Source of the DNA: Monocercomonoides exilis
Taxonomy: Eukaryota > Preaxostyla > Oxymonadida > Polymastigidae
Length of the DNA: 64,000 nt
Direction of reading: 5' to 3'
Assembly: GCA_001643675.2 (NCBI GenBank)
Contig: LSRY02000010.1
Span: 191,001-255,000, forward strand
The position numbers were made by a program, and so were the translations under genes. Below are positions 10,640-24,000 of this stretch, one piece after another. Each line of letters opens with the position of its first letter. The stretch's first letter is position 1. The notes below the pieces were generated by a model. It was not told the DNA's origin. It made no database searches and worked only from the letters and a program-made list of their open reading frames with translations.

Positions 10640-11564
10640 AGATTTCTTCGATCAACGTTTTTTGCATTTCCAATATGACGCATTTTCACCGTTTTTGATG
10701 CACGTAAAAAATAATCTGTCTTTTCTGCAAAATGGCTTTTTCCCTCGTAAAATGTGTTCAAAAAACCAATTCCAAGAATCGTTTTTCGAGAAAAATTGAG
10801 ATTGAAGTTCAAAAACTGACACAGAAAAATATCAAAGATTTCGATCACAACGTTAACAATGATCAAAAACCATAATTCAAAACAATTTCTATTGAAATTT
10901 TAATTGAAAAAACGAAGAAATGAAACATAAAAAAAATGTTTTGTTTTAACTTATCAATCAGCAGTAAATTATTAGGTTCAATTTTATTGAGAAAATTCGG
11001 GACCCAATTTGTCACATCTTACTGTAGTTTTTCAATAAATATTTCAAAAATTTGTGAAATGCTTCTTCGGCTGAAAAAAGTCACTTCAAAATAAATAAAA
11101 AATTGCTGTATCTCTACGAAAAATAAACAAAATTTGAAAAACAAACAGGTTATTTAATGTAGTTGTTTTATCAGCACACTCATCCGAGTGTTGTGGTTCA
11201 TCAAGCTTTTGTGAATGATTGGAATGCAAAAACAAAAAAAAGATCCAATAAAGAAAAAAGTCCCATTAAAAAGTTGACACTTATCAAAAGCTTGGTTTAG
11301 AATTAATTATTTTCTATGTAAATTTTCTTTGTTCGCAAATATATTTCATTTATTTCATTTTTTTAAAATTTAAATAAACCGTTTTGTTATTTTCTTCTGT
11401 ATTTCAATTTTAAAAAAATTTCTAAAGTATTTAAAAAATGAAGGGACATTTTGAATAAAAATTTAAAAGTGTTTATGCAATTGAATTGATGGCATGTTTG
11501 TCAATTTTAATATGTTTTTAGTAAATTAATTGTTATATATTTTATTGTGGATATATTATCATAG
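10640..11564. other. AT-rich interval, transposon debris likely
   Basis: No complete gene. A 49-codon open stretch at about 11171-11323 (VVVHQAFVNDWNAKTKK) faintly recalls the C-terminal end of pogo-type DDE proteins, and a small stem ACACTC-ATCC-GAGTGT sits at its start. Neither is enough for a call. The 5' exon(s) of the coiled-coil gene must lie here or further upstream. Confidence 0.35.
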
Positions 11565-14500
11565 CACTTGAACCAAAGCGTATACGCCATTATACAAATA
11601 AAAAGGGAGAAAAAAGAACATCCCTGTCATTGCACTCGAAAGCAAAAAATCCTTCTGATTTACATCCTAATTTACGTTTCAATGATATTGAAAATGAAAA
11701 AAATTTGCTTGAAATTGACCCAACGAAAATCGATGAAAAAGAACTTTTTGAACTTGCATCCCGTCTTCAAGAAACTACCCGCAGACTATCTTCAAGTTTA
11801 AAGAGCACAAAACATACTCTTCAACAACTTACAGAAAGATCTGCGAGCCAACAAGCAATTATTACAGACTACGAATTAAAAGAAAATTTACAAAAAAGGC
11901 AACTCGAGGCACTTCTTGCAAAAGAGAGAGCAAGGGCTGAAAGCATTGTTTCTGAGTTGCAAAGAGTTTCTCAAGATAATATCCAATCATTGAAGTTTCA
12001 ATTAGAACGAATCCACAATGAAAAAGAACAAATTGAATTGGAATATCAATACAAGCTGGAAGCTGCGAAAAAGCAAGCAGGAGAAGAGGCGTGGAAACAT
12101 CAAGAAACAAGAGGTTTATTCGGTTACGAAACAATGAAAACAACAGTTTTAAGCGAAGAAAAGCGACAAATGGAAGAAGCTCTTCGCAAAGCTGGAAACG
12201 AAATGATGAAAATAGCCGAAGCAAAAGAACTAGAAACATCAAAAATGGAACTCCTTGCAAGAGAATTATCCAAAGAAAGAGAAGACAATGCATTATTGCG
12301 TGCACGACTATCCGAGCTTCAAGATTCAGAGAAGAAAATGCAGGAAAGGTATCAGAAAGAAGAAGAGCAAAAACAAGCATGGGCACAACGAATGAGAGAA
12401 TTGGTGGTGGCATTGGAATCTTCAAAAATTCAGTACGCACAGCTAAGGCAGGAGTCAGACGAGTGGAAGATGAAAGAGGAGGAGAGAAAACACGAAGAAA
12501 GAGAAAGAATGACAAAACTTGTGAAAGAAAAAGAAATCATTGAAAGGCAATTCTTACTGTTGAAAATAAAGCATGAAGATTTGACAAAAGAAATGCATAA
12601 CTTTGCTCAAACTTCTTTTCAGCACGGACAAATTTGCAATTATGACAACACCAAAGATTTTGAAGCCAGTGAAAATGAAAAACATGAGGAAAGCCAAGAA
12701 GAAGAAGAAGACGAAGACGAAGAAGATGATGAAGAAGAAAACTTTTGCACGACTCATTCAAGTGCTATAAAAGCTGGAGGCAGTAAGGGCAATTGCGCAG
12801 AAAGCACAGATCCAAGGCAAAATACATCTGAACGATCAGACGAATCGATTATTCAAACCCTTCAGATTCTTCAATCAGAAGTGGAGCGTCTTCGTGAAGA
12901 AAGGGAAATAGAAAGGAAAAAATACGAAGCGTCTGAAGCTTCCATCTTAGATTTGAGAGGCGCATTGGAGAAAGCTAACTCCGAAAGAAAAGAACTGGAA
13001 ATGACAAAAGACAGTTCAGAAAAAGCAAAGCAGGCATTGTCAGATGAAAGAGATAGTCTTGTCAGAGAGAAAGAAGAACTGCAGCAATCTAACAGGGATT
13101 TATTGGAGGAAGCGAAAAAGGAAAAAGAAAGGATGGAGGTGAGTTGGCAAAGAGAAATGGAAAGAAAAGAAAAAGAAGTTGCAGAAATGAAAGAAGAAAT
13201 AATGAAGAAAGAGGAAGAATTAAGTGAAAGAATAAAAATGGAAGAACAGAAAAAGAAAGAAATAGAAGAAAAATATGAAAAAGAGAAAAGCATAATTTTG
13301 GAGCAGAAAGAAGAAGAACTGAAAGAATTATCATTGAAATATGCAGCGTTTATGAAAGAAGCTGACGAGAAGCGAGAGAAAGAGAAAGCAGAAAGAGAAA
13401 AGAAAGAGAAAATGTGCCTTGAAAGTCAGAGAGAGCTCGGCCAACTGCTTGAAGAGAGAGAAGAAGAACGAAAAGAGCACAACCAGAGAATTGAAGCATT
13501 TGAGAAGAAAATCACAGAATTCGAACAGAAAATACAAGAACATGCTTCAAATGAAGAGAAGCTTGCAAATGAAGCAGAAGCACTGAGGAAAGAAACAGCG
13601 AGGTTGAAGAAGCAAAGAGAAAAGGAGAGGAAGAAAGAAAAAGAAGAAAGAGAAGCCATCGAACAGGAGAATGAAGCACTCAAAGAAAGAGAGCAGCGTC
13701 TCTTAGCTCAAATTCAGCAGGCTGAATCAGAAAAAAACAGAGTTATTCTTCAGAGCCGCACAGCCGAAGCGAAACTGAAGAGAGAAATAAGCCAGAAAGT
13801 CGAGGAAAAAGAGGAGGAAGAGGCAAAAAAGTTGGCTCAATTGAATGAAAAACTGAATGCTGAGCGGAAAGAACAGAGGCAGAAGCAAGCACAGCTTGTG
13901 AAGCAACACGAAAAGAAGATAAAAGAAATGGCAAAAAAGCAGGCACAGCTCACAGATAACATTGAAGAACTTCAACAAAAACTAGCTTTGATCACGAAAG
14001 AAAAAGAAGAGATTGAGATAGGATTCACAAAGAAGATAAGCTTACTGGAAAAAGAGCACAAAGAAGATGTAAAAGAACTTGAAGCTAAACGGAACGAGGA
14101 AATCAAACAGGCAGAAGATGAAATAGCGATGCTTAGAGAAGAACTTGCAAAGAAACTTGAAGAGGAAAAAGTGAAGGAACATTTGGAAAAACAAAAGATG
14201 CAAAAGGAAGAGGAAGAATTACTAAAGAAGCTGAAAAGTATAGTGTCTGAAAATGCGAAAAAAAGCAAAGAGAATAAGAGCGAAGAAAGAACCGAGAAGA
14301 AGAAGGATAAAGACAATGAAGAAGAAACAGAAGCGAGTCCAGTTATTTCTGATGTGAACGTTAGCTCAACAAAAAAAGTGAGTTCAAAGAAGGATGCGAA
14401 GAACAATCAGACAAGCAAAAAAAAGAAGATGAGCTTGAAAGCAAAGATCAAAAAGCAAAATGAGTTGCTAAAGAGGATGCTTGAATCAGAAGACATCAGC

Positions 14501-15652
14501 ATTTCAACTGATTTTGATGAGTATGAAAAAGGAAATTTTGAATCAAAAATTGAAGAAGACAAAATAAATAATGAGAAAAATGATGAAATTTCTGATTCGT
14601 CAACATTTGACAAGAAAAATGAAGATCCAGAAGCCGTCGACAAAACGAATGCTAATCATAAAAATCGAGTTGTTGTGTTTTCATTCAAACATTCTGAAGC
14701 CAAACAGCCTGAGCAAACAAACAAAGAGAATTCTGAGCAAGCAGATTCGAGCTCTGGAAATGGCATAAGAAGAAACAAACTTCTTTTCCCGCAAAAGAAA
14801 AACGACAAAAAAGAGCATGATACAAAAAGCGAAGAAGATGCGATGGAAGAAGAGAGCACAGAAAGTGCTTTGTCTGATTTGTCGAGCGAAGACAGCAAAG
14901 AAGACTTGAAAGATCCTTCTGAAGATGAAAGCAGCAGCAGCCTCTCCACAACTTTTGACGAGCACCTTCAGAATGTGACTGATACACTCAATCTGCTGAA
15001 GCAAAAAATGAGTAAAGATAATTCAACAGCCACTTTGAGCGATGAAGACAAAGCATCAAAAGAGAAGGAAGAAGCAAAAGAAGACACTCATCATTTGTAT
15101 GTTCGGCCTTATGATGAACTGAGCTTGTCTCAATCTCGATTCGTCTCTCCAGTCACAACACCGTCATTTCATCATGTCAGATTTCAGACAGATGATCATG
15201 TTTCATTCAATCAGAGCGCAAACTCAGAACAAAAAGTTGCTCCTTCCACTCCTTCCTCTCTTCAAAGCATCGTCCCTCCTCCTCCTCCTTCAGTTGGATT
15301 GACACCAATTTCTGCCCCTGCAAAATCTGAAAGCCAGAAAACTCTTCTCCTTCCCCCTCCTCCACTTCCTTCAACTTATTCTTCAAAATCCTTTTCGAAT
15401 GGATTTTATACTCCTCTTAGCACTCCATCATTTCGAAGCAATATCTCAACCCCTTCGGTCATTTCATTCACACCCACACCTTCACATCAAGTTGAATCGG
15501 CCACTTCTCAACCAGTAGCAACATCTTCTTCTGCAGCTTCACCTTCTGTTTCATCCTTACAAGATCGACAAAGCTTCAAGTCTTTTTCGACAAATTCAAA
15601 TCATTCTTTGTCTTCAGACATTTCTTCTTTTTCAACATCATTTTCACCTTAA
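11565..15652 (+). CDS. Long coiled-coil protein, about 1360 aa, 5' exon missing
   Basis: The large exon follows an ATCATAG acceptor at 11564 and ends with TAA at 15652. The frame runs upstream from 11630 without a Met, so at least one short 5' exon precedes it. After an N-terminal segment (ASRLQETTRRLSSSLKSTKH) comes almost continuous heptad-type Glu/Lys/Gln-rich coiled coil to about residue 960. An acidic tract interrupts it near 12690-12740 (EEEEDEDEEDDEEEN). The C-terminal 350 residues are Ser/Asp-rich, then Pro/Ser/Thr-rich with two polyproline runs near 15275 and 15355. No motor, kinase or membrane domain is seen. A structural or tethering role at cytoskeleton or Golgi is plausible from architecture only. 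Confidence 0.7.
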
Positions 15653-15808
15653 AGTGCAGATTTGTTAAATTGTTTTCTCCTTTTCTTTTTTATAAATTAA
15701 TTTATTTTTATCTCTGTTGAATTTTACAGACGTTTTAGTGAATATTTTACAATTGCATTTTTGATCAATATTTACCAGAATCAAAATTTTTGTTCTAACT
15801 TTTGCTAA
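15653..15808. other. Short intergenic spacer
   Basis: 156 AT-rich bases between two plus-strand genes; no feature recognised. Confidence 0.5.
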
Positions 15809-17230
15809 ATGCAAGAGGACAGAGCTCACTACCTGTCAAACGTCAGTGGAAAACATATTTTTGTTACAGGAGGAATGGGATTAGTTGGACATCATATTCT
15901 TAACATCTTATCTCAGCTTGGGGCAATCGTAACATGTTATGATATCTCCGTTCCGCGTACTTCAAAAGAAGTGAACGAAAAATCAACATTAACAACATCT
16001 AATTTCTGGAGTAAAATAGAAAAAAACGGTAATTTGAAATTTATTAAAGGAGATATTTTGGATTTACAACTTTTAAAACAGTCTTCTCGCGGACAGGATG
16101 CAGTCATTCATCTGGTATCTCGAGGCACTGATCACTCTTCAAAAGGAGAGGACATAGAAAAAGTTAATGTAGAAGGCATTAAAAATGTGATTGAATGCTG
16201 CAAACATAACGGAATACACTATCTTGTTGCAACTTCAGGTTCAACGGTGATTTTTGATGGGAAGCATTCGCATCACATGCTTTCTGAAGAACTGCCTTAT
16301 CCGTCAGTGTTTGTGGATTTTTATTCAGAAACAAAGGCACATGGAGAAAAACTTGTTCTGGAGGCAAATAATCTCAATGGAGATAACTGGCTTCTAACGA
16401 CTTGTTTAAGACCAGGAATTATATACGGACCTGGCGCATGGATGACCATCGGAAAAGTTGTACATCTTGCAAAAAATCGCAAAATGCTTGTTCAGATTGG
16501 AAAAGAAAAAATCCCTCTTATTCATTCTCATGATGCAGCCTACGCTCATGTTCTTGCTCTTTCCCAACTGCTTCATTATTCACATCACCCTTCTTCAAAC
16601 TCTACCAAGAACAACAGAAAACATTCAACAATTTCATCATCATCTAATGCACAAGATTCATTTCATCCTTCATTTCATGAAACTGTTCCTCTTTGCGCAG
16701 GGAAAGCTTACTTTGTTCATGATGGTCATCCACGAAATATTGTGTCTTGGTGTTCTCCTCTTCTTCAATCACTTCATCTTCAGGCGCCAAAAGTTGTCCT
16801 CCCTTCATTTCTCGGGAAAATATTCGTCTTTCTTGCAACACTACTTTGTTTTATCAAAAATTTTTGTTTGGGTTTTCTAAAAACTGTTTTTCCGTGTTGT
16901 TCAAAGCAAGATAAACTAAAAAATGCTCATCCTTCTGCTTCCTCCTCAACTCCTTTGCAACTCTCTGCATCTTCGCATGAACAATCAGACACAATTCCGT
17001 TTTTCATTCGAAGCACAGTTGAATGCACATATTCAATAAGTCAAATAGAACATGATCTCAACTTTTTCTCCATTGTGACACCTGAACGTGGACTTGCCGA
17101 ACTTGAAGAATATTACAAGCAATTACTGGAAGTTGAAGAACTTGCTCAAAGAACAGAAAACATAAATAATAGAGGCACATCCAAATCTCCTGGTATATTT
17201 TTCACTTCAGTTAGCAAAAAAGAAGATTAA
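15809..17230 (+). CDS. 3beta-HSD / NAD-dependent epimerase-type dehydrogenase
   Basis: A single-exon 473-residue protein of the extended short-chain dehydrogenase superfamily. A Rossmann dinucleotide motif TGGMGLVG lies near residues 20-27, with an acidic residue at the end of strand 2 (CYDIS). GDILDLQLL and AVIHLVSRG follow, then the catalytic YxxxK as FYSETKAHGEKLV near residue 180 and LRPGIIYGPG. This order matches 3beta-hydroxysteroid dehydrogenase / sterol-4alpha-carboxylate 3-dehydrogenase relatives. A Ser/His/Asn-rich loop of about 35 residues interrupts the C-terminal half, and a hydrophobic stretch (IFVFLATLLCFIKNFCLGF, about residue 340) could anchor it to a membrane. The substrate cannot be assigned. 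The first ATG follows an AT-rich leader and opens the frame, so the start is secure. Confidence 0.85.
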   Translation: MQEDRAHYLSNVSGKHIFVTGGMGLVGHHILNILSQLGAIVTCYDISVPRTSKEVNEKSTLTTSNFWSKIEKNGNLKFIKGDILDLQLLKQSSRGQDAVIHLVSRGTDHSSKGEDIEKVNVEGIKNVIECCKHNGIHYLVATSGSTVIFDGKHSHHMLSEELPYPSVFVDFYSETKAHGEKLVLEANNLNGDNWLLTTCLRPGIIYGPGAWMTIGKVVHLAKNRKMLVQIGKEKIPLIHSHDAAYAHVLALSQLLHYSHHPSSNSTKNNRKHSTISSSSNAQDSFHPSFHETVPLCAGKAYFVHDGHPRNIVSWCSPLLQSLHLQAPKVVLPSFLGKIFVFLATLLCFIKNFCLGFLKTVFPCCSKQDKLKNAHPSASSSTPLQLSASSHEQSDTIPFFIRSTVECTYSISQIEHDLNFFSIVTPERGLAELEEYYKQLLEVEELAQRTENINNRGTSKSPGIFFTSVSKKED

Positions 17231-18089
17231 AACAAAAATTTATAAATCATAATTTCAAAAAGCATCAATTTTTATCAATTTACACTTTTCAGTTGCTTAA
17301 AGGTAGCTTGTAAGCATACAAAAACAATATCAGGCTGTCAAACAAACAATTAACATAAACATGGAATGCGCATAAAACTGATAATGTCCTCAAATAACAA
17401 ACAAGCAGACAAGGAAAATATGATAATTAAGCTAATAAACAAAAACTTCACAATTGCCCCTTAAATACGCTTGAGCGAACAAATTGTAAATAGAAACAAA
17501 AAAGTTGATGTGATCAACCAAATGAAAGGATTGAGACTTAAAAAAATAAAATGTGACATTGCATCGATATTTCAATTAAAGTCAATGATTGTTAAATATC
17601 AAATATGAACAAAATTTTATTATCTCATTTTCCTGATAATTACTATTAAAAAAAGAAAAATGTTTGAAAAAATCAACAAAATTAACAGGAAAAATAATAA
17701 TAATAATAATAATAATAATTAATAATAAAAAGACAAAATAAATAACTTTGAAAAATTACTGAAACGAATAATCTAACACAAAACACAAGTTCGAAGGATT
17801 TACACAACGAATGTGCCAAAACAGTTTCGAAAAACATAAATCGTGAAAAATGAAAAGCGCGATAAATGGATAATTTGAACATAACTTTTATGAACGATAA
17901 GATACTAACTGTAGAAGAAAGTGTTTCTATAATCAATCTTCCACTTACATGAATCCATCATTCAAATGAAACCGTAATGCTTTCCTTCAAAAACGACAAG
18001 GAAAATGCATTGACATTAAAAAAACAAAAAGTTTTTCTTTTTCTTTTTCCTTTTTAAAATTAATATCAAATTAATTATTACTGTTTTCT
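17231..18089. other. Intergenic between convergent genes
   Basis: AT-rich, with an (AAT)n run at about 17696-17720. It holds the 3' ends of the dehydrogenase (plus) and the flippase (minus). No ORF or RNA gene recognised. Confidence 0.5.
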
Positions 18090-21000
18090 TTAAGCAGTAC
18101 TTGATTCCCTCTCATTCTTTTCTCGTGGAGGAGCATGCGTCCACTTCAGAGTTGGCACCGTCTTCAGCAAAAGATGTGTTTGGCGATGGTCTGTGAACTC
18201 CCTCAAAATGAATGAGAACATCAGAAAAGGCAGGGCACCCAGCACAAATGCCAGAATTACTATGATCCAGGAGAAAGGCGACGCAATCATGTGGAAGAAT
18301 TCTCTGTGATACGCCTTGCTGAGGCTGTAGACTCCGCTTGAAAGGCTCATAAATATGAAATATAAAAGAGGGGACAAGACAAGAAAAGTGATTGATATCC
18401 ACTGCCAATGTCTGAAAGGTGATGAAGAAGGAAAGTCATCAAAAATCGAAATTGAAACATACGCAATGAAAAAAAAGAAGTCAAAAATTAGAAATATCAA
18501 ATACGAAAAAAAAAAAAAATGCGAATAAGATTTGCAGGACAAATAAAAATGAAACAAACTTCACTTTCCAAGCGATTGTAAAGCCAACTAAAACTGTAAC
18601 TGAAAATGATACAATTGAACCAAAAACCCAAAGCCCTTCTGTGTATGGGCCAGGCTGTATTTCTCCATATCGAAACAACAGCGCAGACAACCCATACGCA
18701 ACTTCATAATCGCAAAGTATTGAGCATATCAATTTTATTCACAAAAAAGAAACATTAATAAATTATTTTTCAGAAAAACCAAAATGAATAAAAAATTATT
18801 TTTATAATTATAATACTAAAAGCAAACGAAGTCCGTGCCATATTCCCATGCCAGCCCATCTCAATATAACAGAAGCAGAGAAAGAGGACATCGAAGCCTC
18901 ATCCTTGTAGCACTCCGGGTGTGTCTCAAGAACCCAATCTGGATAGTCCTTGTCGAATATCGCAGCCAGACCAATTGGGATGGACGTCATGAGAGTGTTG
19001 AAGAGCGTCGCAAACCACGAGTCATACACGATCTGGAGAGAGAACAAGGAGAAGATGAGGTTGAGGAAAGAAGGCATGATGAAGGCAATGTTCTTGTACA
19101 TGGAGTATTTGATGAGCGCAGACAGGCGGAAGAAGCAGTTGTGCCCGTGGACAGACAGAAGCCGATGGAGGAAGGAGAACTTCGCAATCGAATAGTCACT
19201 CACTTGCGACGCCTGCGTCCCTTCCACTCCCCGTATGCCTACTCCAACATGTGCTTCTTGGATCATCGAGACATCATTTGCACCATCGCCTACCGCCAGC
19301 GTCACCACATCACGATGTGACTTCACCATACGCAGAACAAGAGCCTGATAAAAGTTTGAAAAAAAGGGAAAAAATTGAATTGAATATTAGATACAGAAAT
19401 AACATTCAAAAAGAATAAGAAAGAATTAATGTTAAAAAGCATGTGCATTGCACGAAAATAATAAAATGGAAGAAGCAAACCTTTTGCATCGGAGCAATTC
19501 TGCAGCAGATGACACTCTCGCAACAGTCAGCCAAAACTAGAAAGAGAGAAATGAGTTTCTCTGAAGCAACAATCGCATTGATCGCAAAGCCATCAACAAT
19601 CAGCACTTTCTTCGATTTCTTGTCTATTTGTGTGTGTTGACTGCCATCAACATACTCTGAAAATGACTGTGATGCCACAAAAGATGCTGTTTTTGTCCTT
19701 CGATGAGATTTCTCCTTTTCTATTGCCTTGTCCGTTGTTTCTGTATTTGCTTTGTCTTCAGTCTGGTTGTTCTTTTGAGGCTCCATGCTTATCATCGCAT
19801 GCTGTTTGCTAACAAGTTCAGATGCTGCTTCATCTGAATGTTGTTGAATGATATTTGCTTTTGTTTTTTCTTTCTTTTTATTCCTTTTTCGTCTTTCTTT
19901 TTTAGGTTCCTCTTCTTTCTTGACAGAATGATAAAATGGTTTTCTTTTATTTCCTTCTTTGACTCTTTTACCGATTTCTTCATTGCTCAGCCCCAAATCA
20001 TGCAACAGCTGAGTCAGCCTTCTTTCAATCGAGTCTGACAGAAGCTCTTCCACTTTGTTGTTTTCAATTTGAGCCTTTGCCGACGATGAAGATGAGGCGA
20101 ATGAGGCAGAGCGAGTGTGCTTCGGACGATTAGCAGAAACAGAAGCAGAAGAAGAAGAAGCAGAAGTTGGAGCAGTTGAGTCTATAATTACAGAAGAGGA
20201 TGAATCTGTCTTTTCTTGAGTCAAACTATCAGCACTGATTGGAGGCAGAACATGAGGTTTAAGATTATCTCCTTTTGTTGGAGTGGATGTGATATTTGAA
20301 TCTTCCTTTGTACAATTGTTGATTGCCTTCAACTGAACATCTGGAATATTATGCATATGATCATCTGTTGTTGTCGATGTTGTTTTCTCATTCGATTTTT
20401 CAGTTTTGTTTTCAACCGCTTTCTCGTTTGTTACTGTTTCCAAATGTTTGTCTTGTTCCGAAATATCTTTATCACTTTTTGTTGTTTCTAAAGTTGCTTT
20501 ATTTTTCTGCTGAGAAGAAATTGAGTCTTTCGAAGCAACCTGGCGATTCAATGCAGAAGAAGGCTTGGAAGGATAGTTGATGACAGAACGCACAACAGGA
20601 GGGGGTGAAGAAGGGGTGGAAGGAGAAGAAGGCACAGAAGGAGAATCAGGAGGAGTCTGAATGGAGGCATTAGGAGGAGAAAAGGGAGGAGGAGAAGACA
20701 GTTGAGAAGCAGCATCTACTTTGGAAGAGGATAAAGACAAAAGAGAGCTTTGCGTAGAAGTTGCACGTATTGTTGTGGTTGTTGACCATATTGCTTGGGA
20801 AAGAGAGGGAGAAGAAGTTGCAAATGAAGAAATTGTCTCTTCTTCAGGTACTTTCTGTTCATACTGTGAAGGAGAGAGAGTGAGGGGAATTTCGTTGAGT
20901 GTTTCCGCTTCCAAAGACGAAAGAGAAGAGGACGATTCAGACAGTGACAAAGATGTTGATGTGTCACTTTGAGCCAAAGCAGTGGAATGATAAACAGAAG

Positions 21001-24000
21001 AAGAAGAAGAAGAAGAAGAAGACGACGACGACGAAGAAGAAGAAGAAGAAGACGACGAAGAAGAAGAAGGCAAAGAAAACAAATATGTTGTTGGCAATGG
21101 AGTTGTCTTGGGTGGATATGCTGTGTTCATTCTATTGTGTTTAGGCTTAGAAGCACTTTCTTGTTCAATTGGACTGGAAGAGTCTTTGTCTTCATCAAAC
21201 TTTTCAGCTTTTTCACTCAAATGCTCCGTTTCTTCTTTTGTCTCTTTGCATTGTTTTCCATCTGATGCTATCGATTCTTCATCCCCTGCTTCATTTGATG
21301 ATTCAATATTTTGCAAATGAACTGTTTCATTTGTCTCATATCTATCTTTTTCACTTCCTTTTGATTGTTCTATTTGTGTATCTATCGCATCTTCCTCTTT
21401 TGAAGACAACTTTTCCTTCTTCTCCTTCTCCTTCTCCACCATCTCTGAAATCTCCTTCTGTTGCTGCTGGCTCAGTCTGCTAAGTGTTCTGTTGTGTTTC
21501 CTTTCCTTCTCTGTCATCTCCTTGTTGTACAGCAGAAGCGACGGTGCTGTCAAATAGACAGGATTTGTGTTCTTCTGAAGGAGATGACACGCATACCCAA
21601 CATTCACTGCAGTGTCGATCTTGTCCCCTGTCAATATCCACATCCTGATTCCACACTAAAAAATAGATAGACACATTCATTCATTCATTCATGTATAATA
21701 ATAATCATATTATAAAGTGACATTTCATTTCAAAAATATATTATAATAATAAAAATAATCACAAATTAAGTTCAAAACCACACCTTTTTGAAGAACTCTA
21801 CTGTCTCCGCGCAATTGTCCTGCAGTTTATCCTCCACTCCTGTGCACCCGACAAGCTCCAGGTTCTTCTCGATGCGTGCAAAGCACTGCTCCACCTTCTC
21901 CTCTCTGTTCTCCAGTGCCTGCTCAGCCTTCTGGTGCTCCTTCTCCCACACTCCATACTCCTCCTCGCTCACCAGGCGCGTGCACACAACCAGCGTCCTC
22001 AGCCCAGCTCTGCTGAAGTCTTCGATGTCTTGGCACACCTTCTCATGCACCATCGCCTGGCTCTGCAGACACTTGCAGTACTTCTCAAAACGGCGCAGAA
22101 GAAGAGAACTGCGATCGGGACAGGGACAAGGAGAGGCGGTGTAGGAGAAGGCGGGGGAAGATGGAAGAGATGGGGAGAAGGTGCTGTCAGGTGAAGATAT
22201 GCAACAACTGTTATTATTGTTGTTGTTTATGAGATGCTTTTGCTGACTGATTGAAGAAGGAGCAATTGGCTTTGTGCTGAAACGGGAAAGAGGGGCAGGC
22301 ACAGATGACTTTGAATTGAGTTCAAATGAAGAAGAAATATTAGCATTAGAAGAAGAAGCATTTGAAGAAGAAGACGAAGAAGTTGCATTTGAATTAGAAT
22401 GCAATTTAAGAGGGCTCCCAATATTTTGATAGGCATCGACAGCAGAAGAGTTAGGGCGGAGGGAGTAAACAGACATACCCTCACTCAACACACTCCTCCT
22501 ATCTGTCTCATCAACAGCAACACGACGACGGAAATGAGGGTTGGGTGAATGAGAAGGATGATGATGCACAGAAGATGAAGACGGCTGCTTCATCTTTCGA
22601 GGAAATGAAGGGGAAGAAGGAGGAGGTGATGATGATGATGAGGAGGAGGAGGATGACAGTTGAGTGTTGATGTAAGAAGAAGAAGAGAAAGAGTTCGAAT
22701 TCACCGAAGGAGAAGCATCAGTAGCAGGCACAGGAGATGTGGCCAACAAGGAAGAAGTCTTTGGATAAGCATCTTTTGTCATTCTTTTCGCCTTTTTCAG
22801 GTTTGACAGCAGTTTCGTTGAATAAGACCTGTCAAATGGCAGATCTGAGTTCCAATATGGTGTGGTTGGTATCTTCTTTGAAGAGAATGAAACGCTACCT
22901 CCTTCCTCTTCTCCTTCTTCTCCTTCCTCTTTCCCTTCCATTTCTTCAGTGGCTGCCAGGAAATACGAACCAATATCGACAAATGGCTCACTAATATGCA
23001 ATTGTCCTCTTTCTCTTTCTCTTTCTCTCTTTCTTTCTCTCTCATCTGCCGTCATATTCACAACAAGAGAGTCAACAGAGCTAATCTCATCTGAATCTGA
23101 CAAGTCAGACAATACAGGCGAGGATGAGGAAGAGGCAGAAACAGATGAAACAACAGAAGAAGAGACAGAAGAAGAAGCAGAAGAGCTCAAAGGCAAACTG
23201 CGCTGAGGATTGGGTGTTCCGCACTCAGACTGGGCAGCTATGTCTCTTCGCTCTTCTTGTTCAACAAAGCAATAGAATTGCTGCTGTTCTGTCTGCTCTT
23301 TCTCTTCACTGTCACTTTCTTCTTCTTCTCTTTTATCATCTTTCTCTGGTTCATTGGAATTTCCTCTTTCTCTTTCTCTTTCTTTTTTGTTATTATAACC
23401 TTTCTTCTTCTTCTTCTTCTTCTTTCCATTTCCTTCTCCTTCTCCTCTTCCTTCTCCCTCTTCTCCCCCTCCTTCTCCTTCATCCAGCTCCTCATTCACC
23501 ATCCTCTCCACCCTCCTTATCCTCTTCTCCACACTCACAGCAGATGTGATGCAGAGCGGAAGCAGCGCATTGTCTGCGCCTTTGCTGTACAATCTGATAG
23601 AGCCATCAGGCAGACGCACAATTATGCTCATTCTCCTTCTCTCTGATGAGAATGGCAAGAGAGACAGGATTTGCACACGAAGAGGGTACCCTTCGACGCA
23701 CAAGTCGATGTTCTGCAGTGTTTTGTTCACAAAGAGAAGATTGTGGGTGGAGAGGGCATTCAAAAGAGCGATTTCATCGGGGGAGGTCGATTGGTATGTC
23801 ATTGGTGTGTTATTATTATTGCTATTGTTGTTATTAAATGTCTGAGGCGAATCAACTTGTGATGGAAGAGCAGATGAATGAGGAGTGGGAGGAAGAGGAG
23901 AAGGAAGAGGAAGAGAAGGAGGAGGAGAGCAAAAGGAAGGAGCAGGAGAAGAAGAAGAAGCACGAGAAACAGAACGTGATGGCATTTGTATAGTCGAAGT

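Noticed and set aside
10980-11030. GGGACCC word near 10999 as another pogo-like end
   Set aside because: It lacks the GGGTCAGT terminus, a TA boundary and an inverted partner.
11862-12515. 217-codon antisense frame over the coiled-coil gene
   Set aside because: Leu/Phe-rich shadow of Glu/Lys codons; no independent support.
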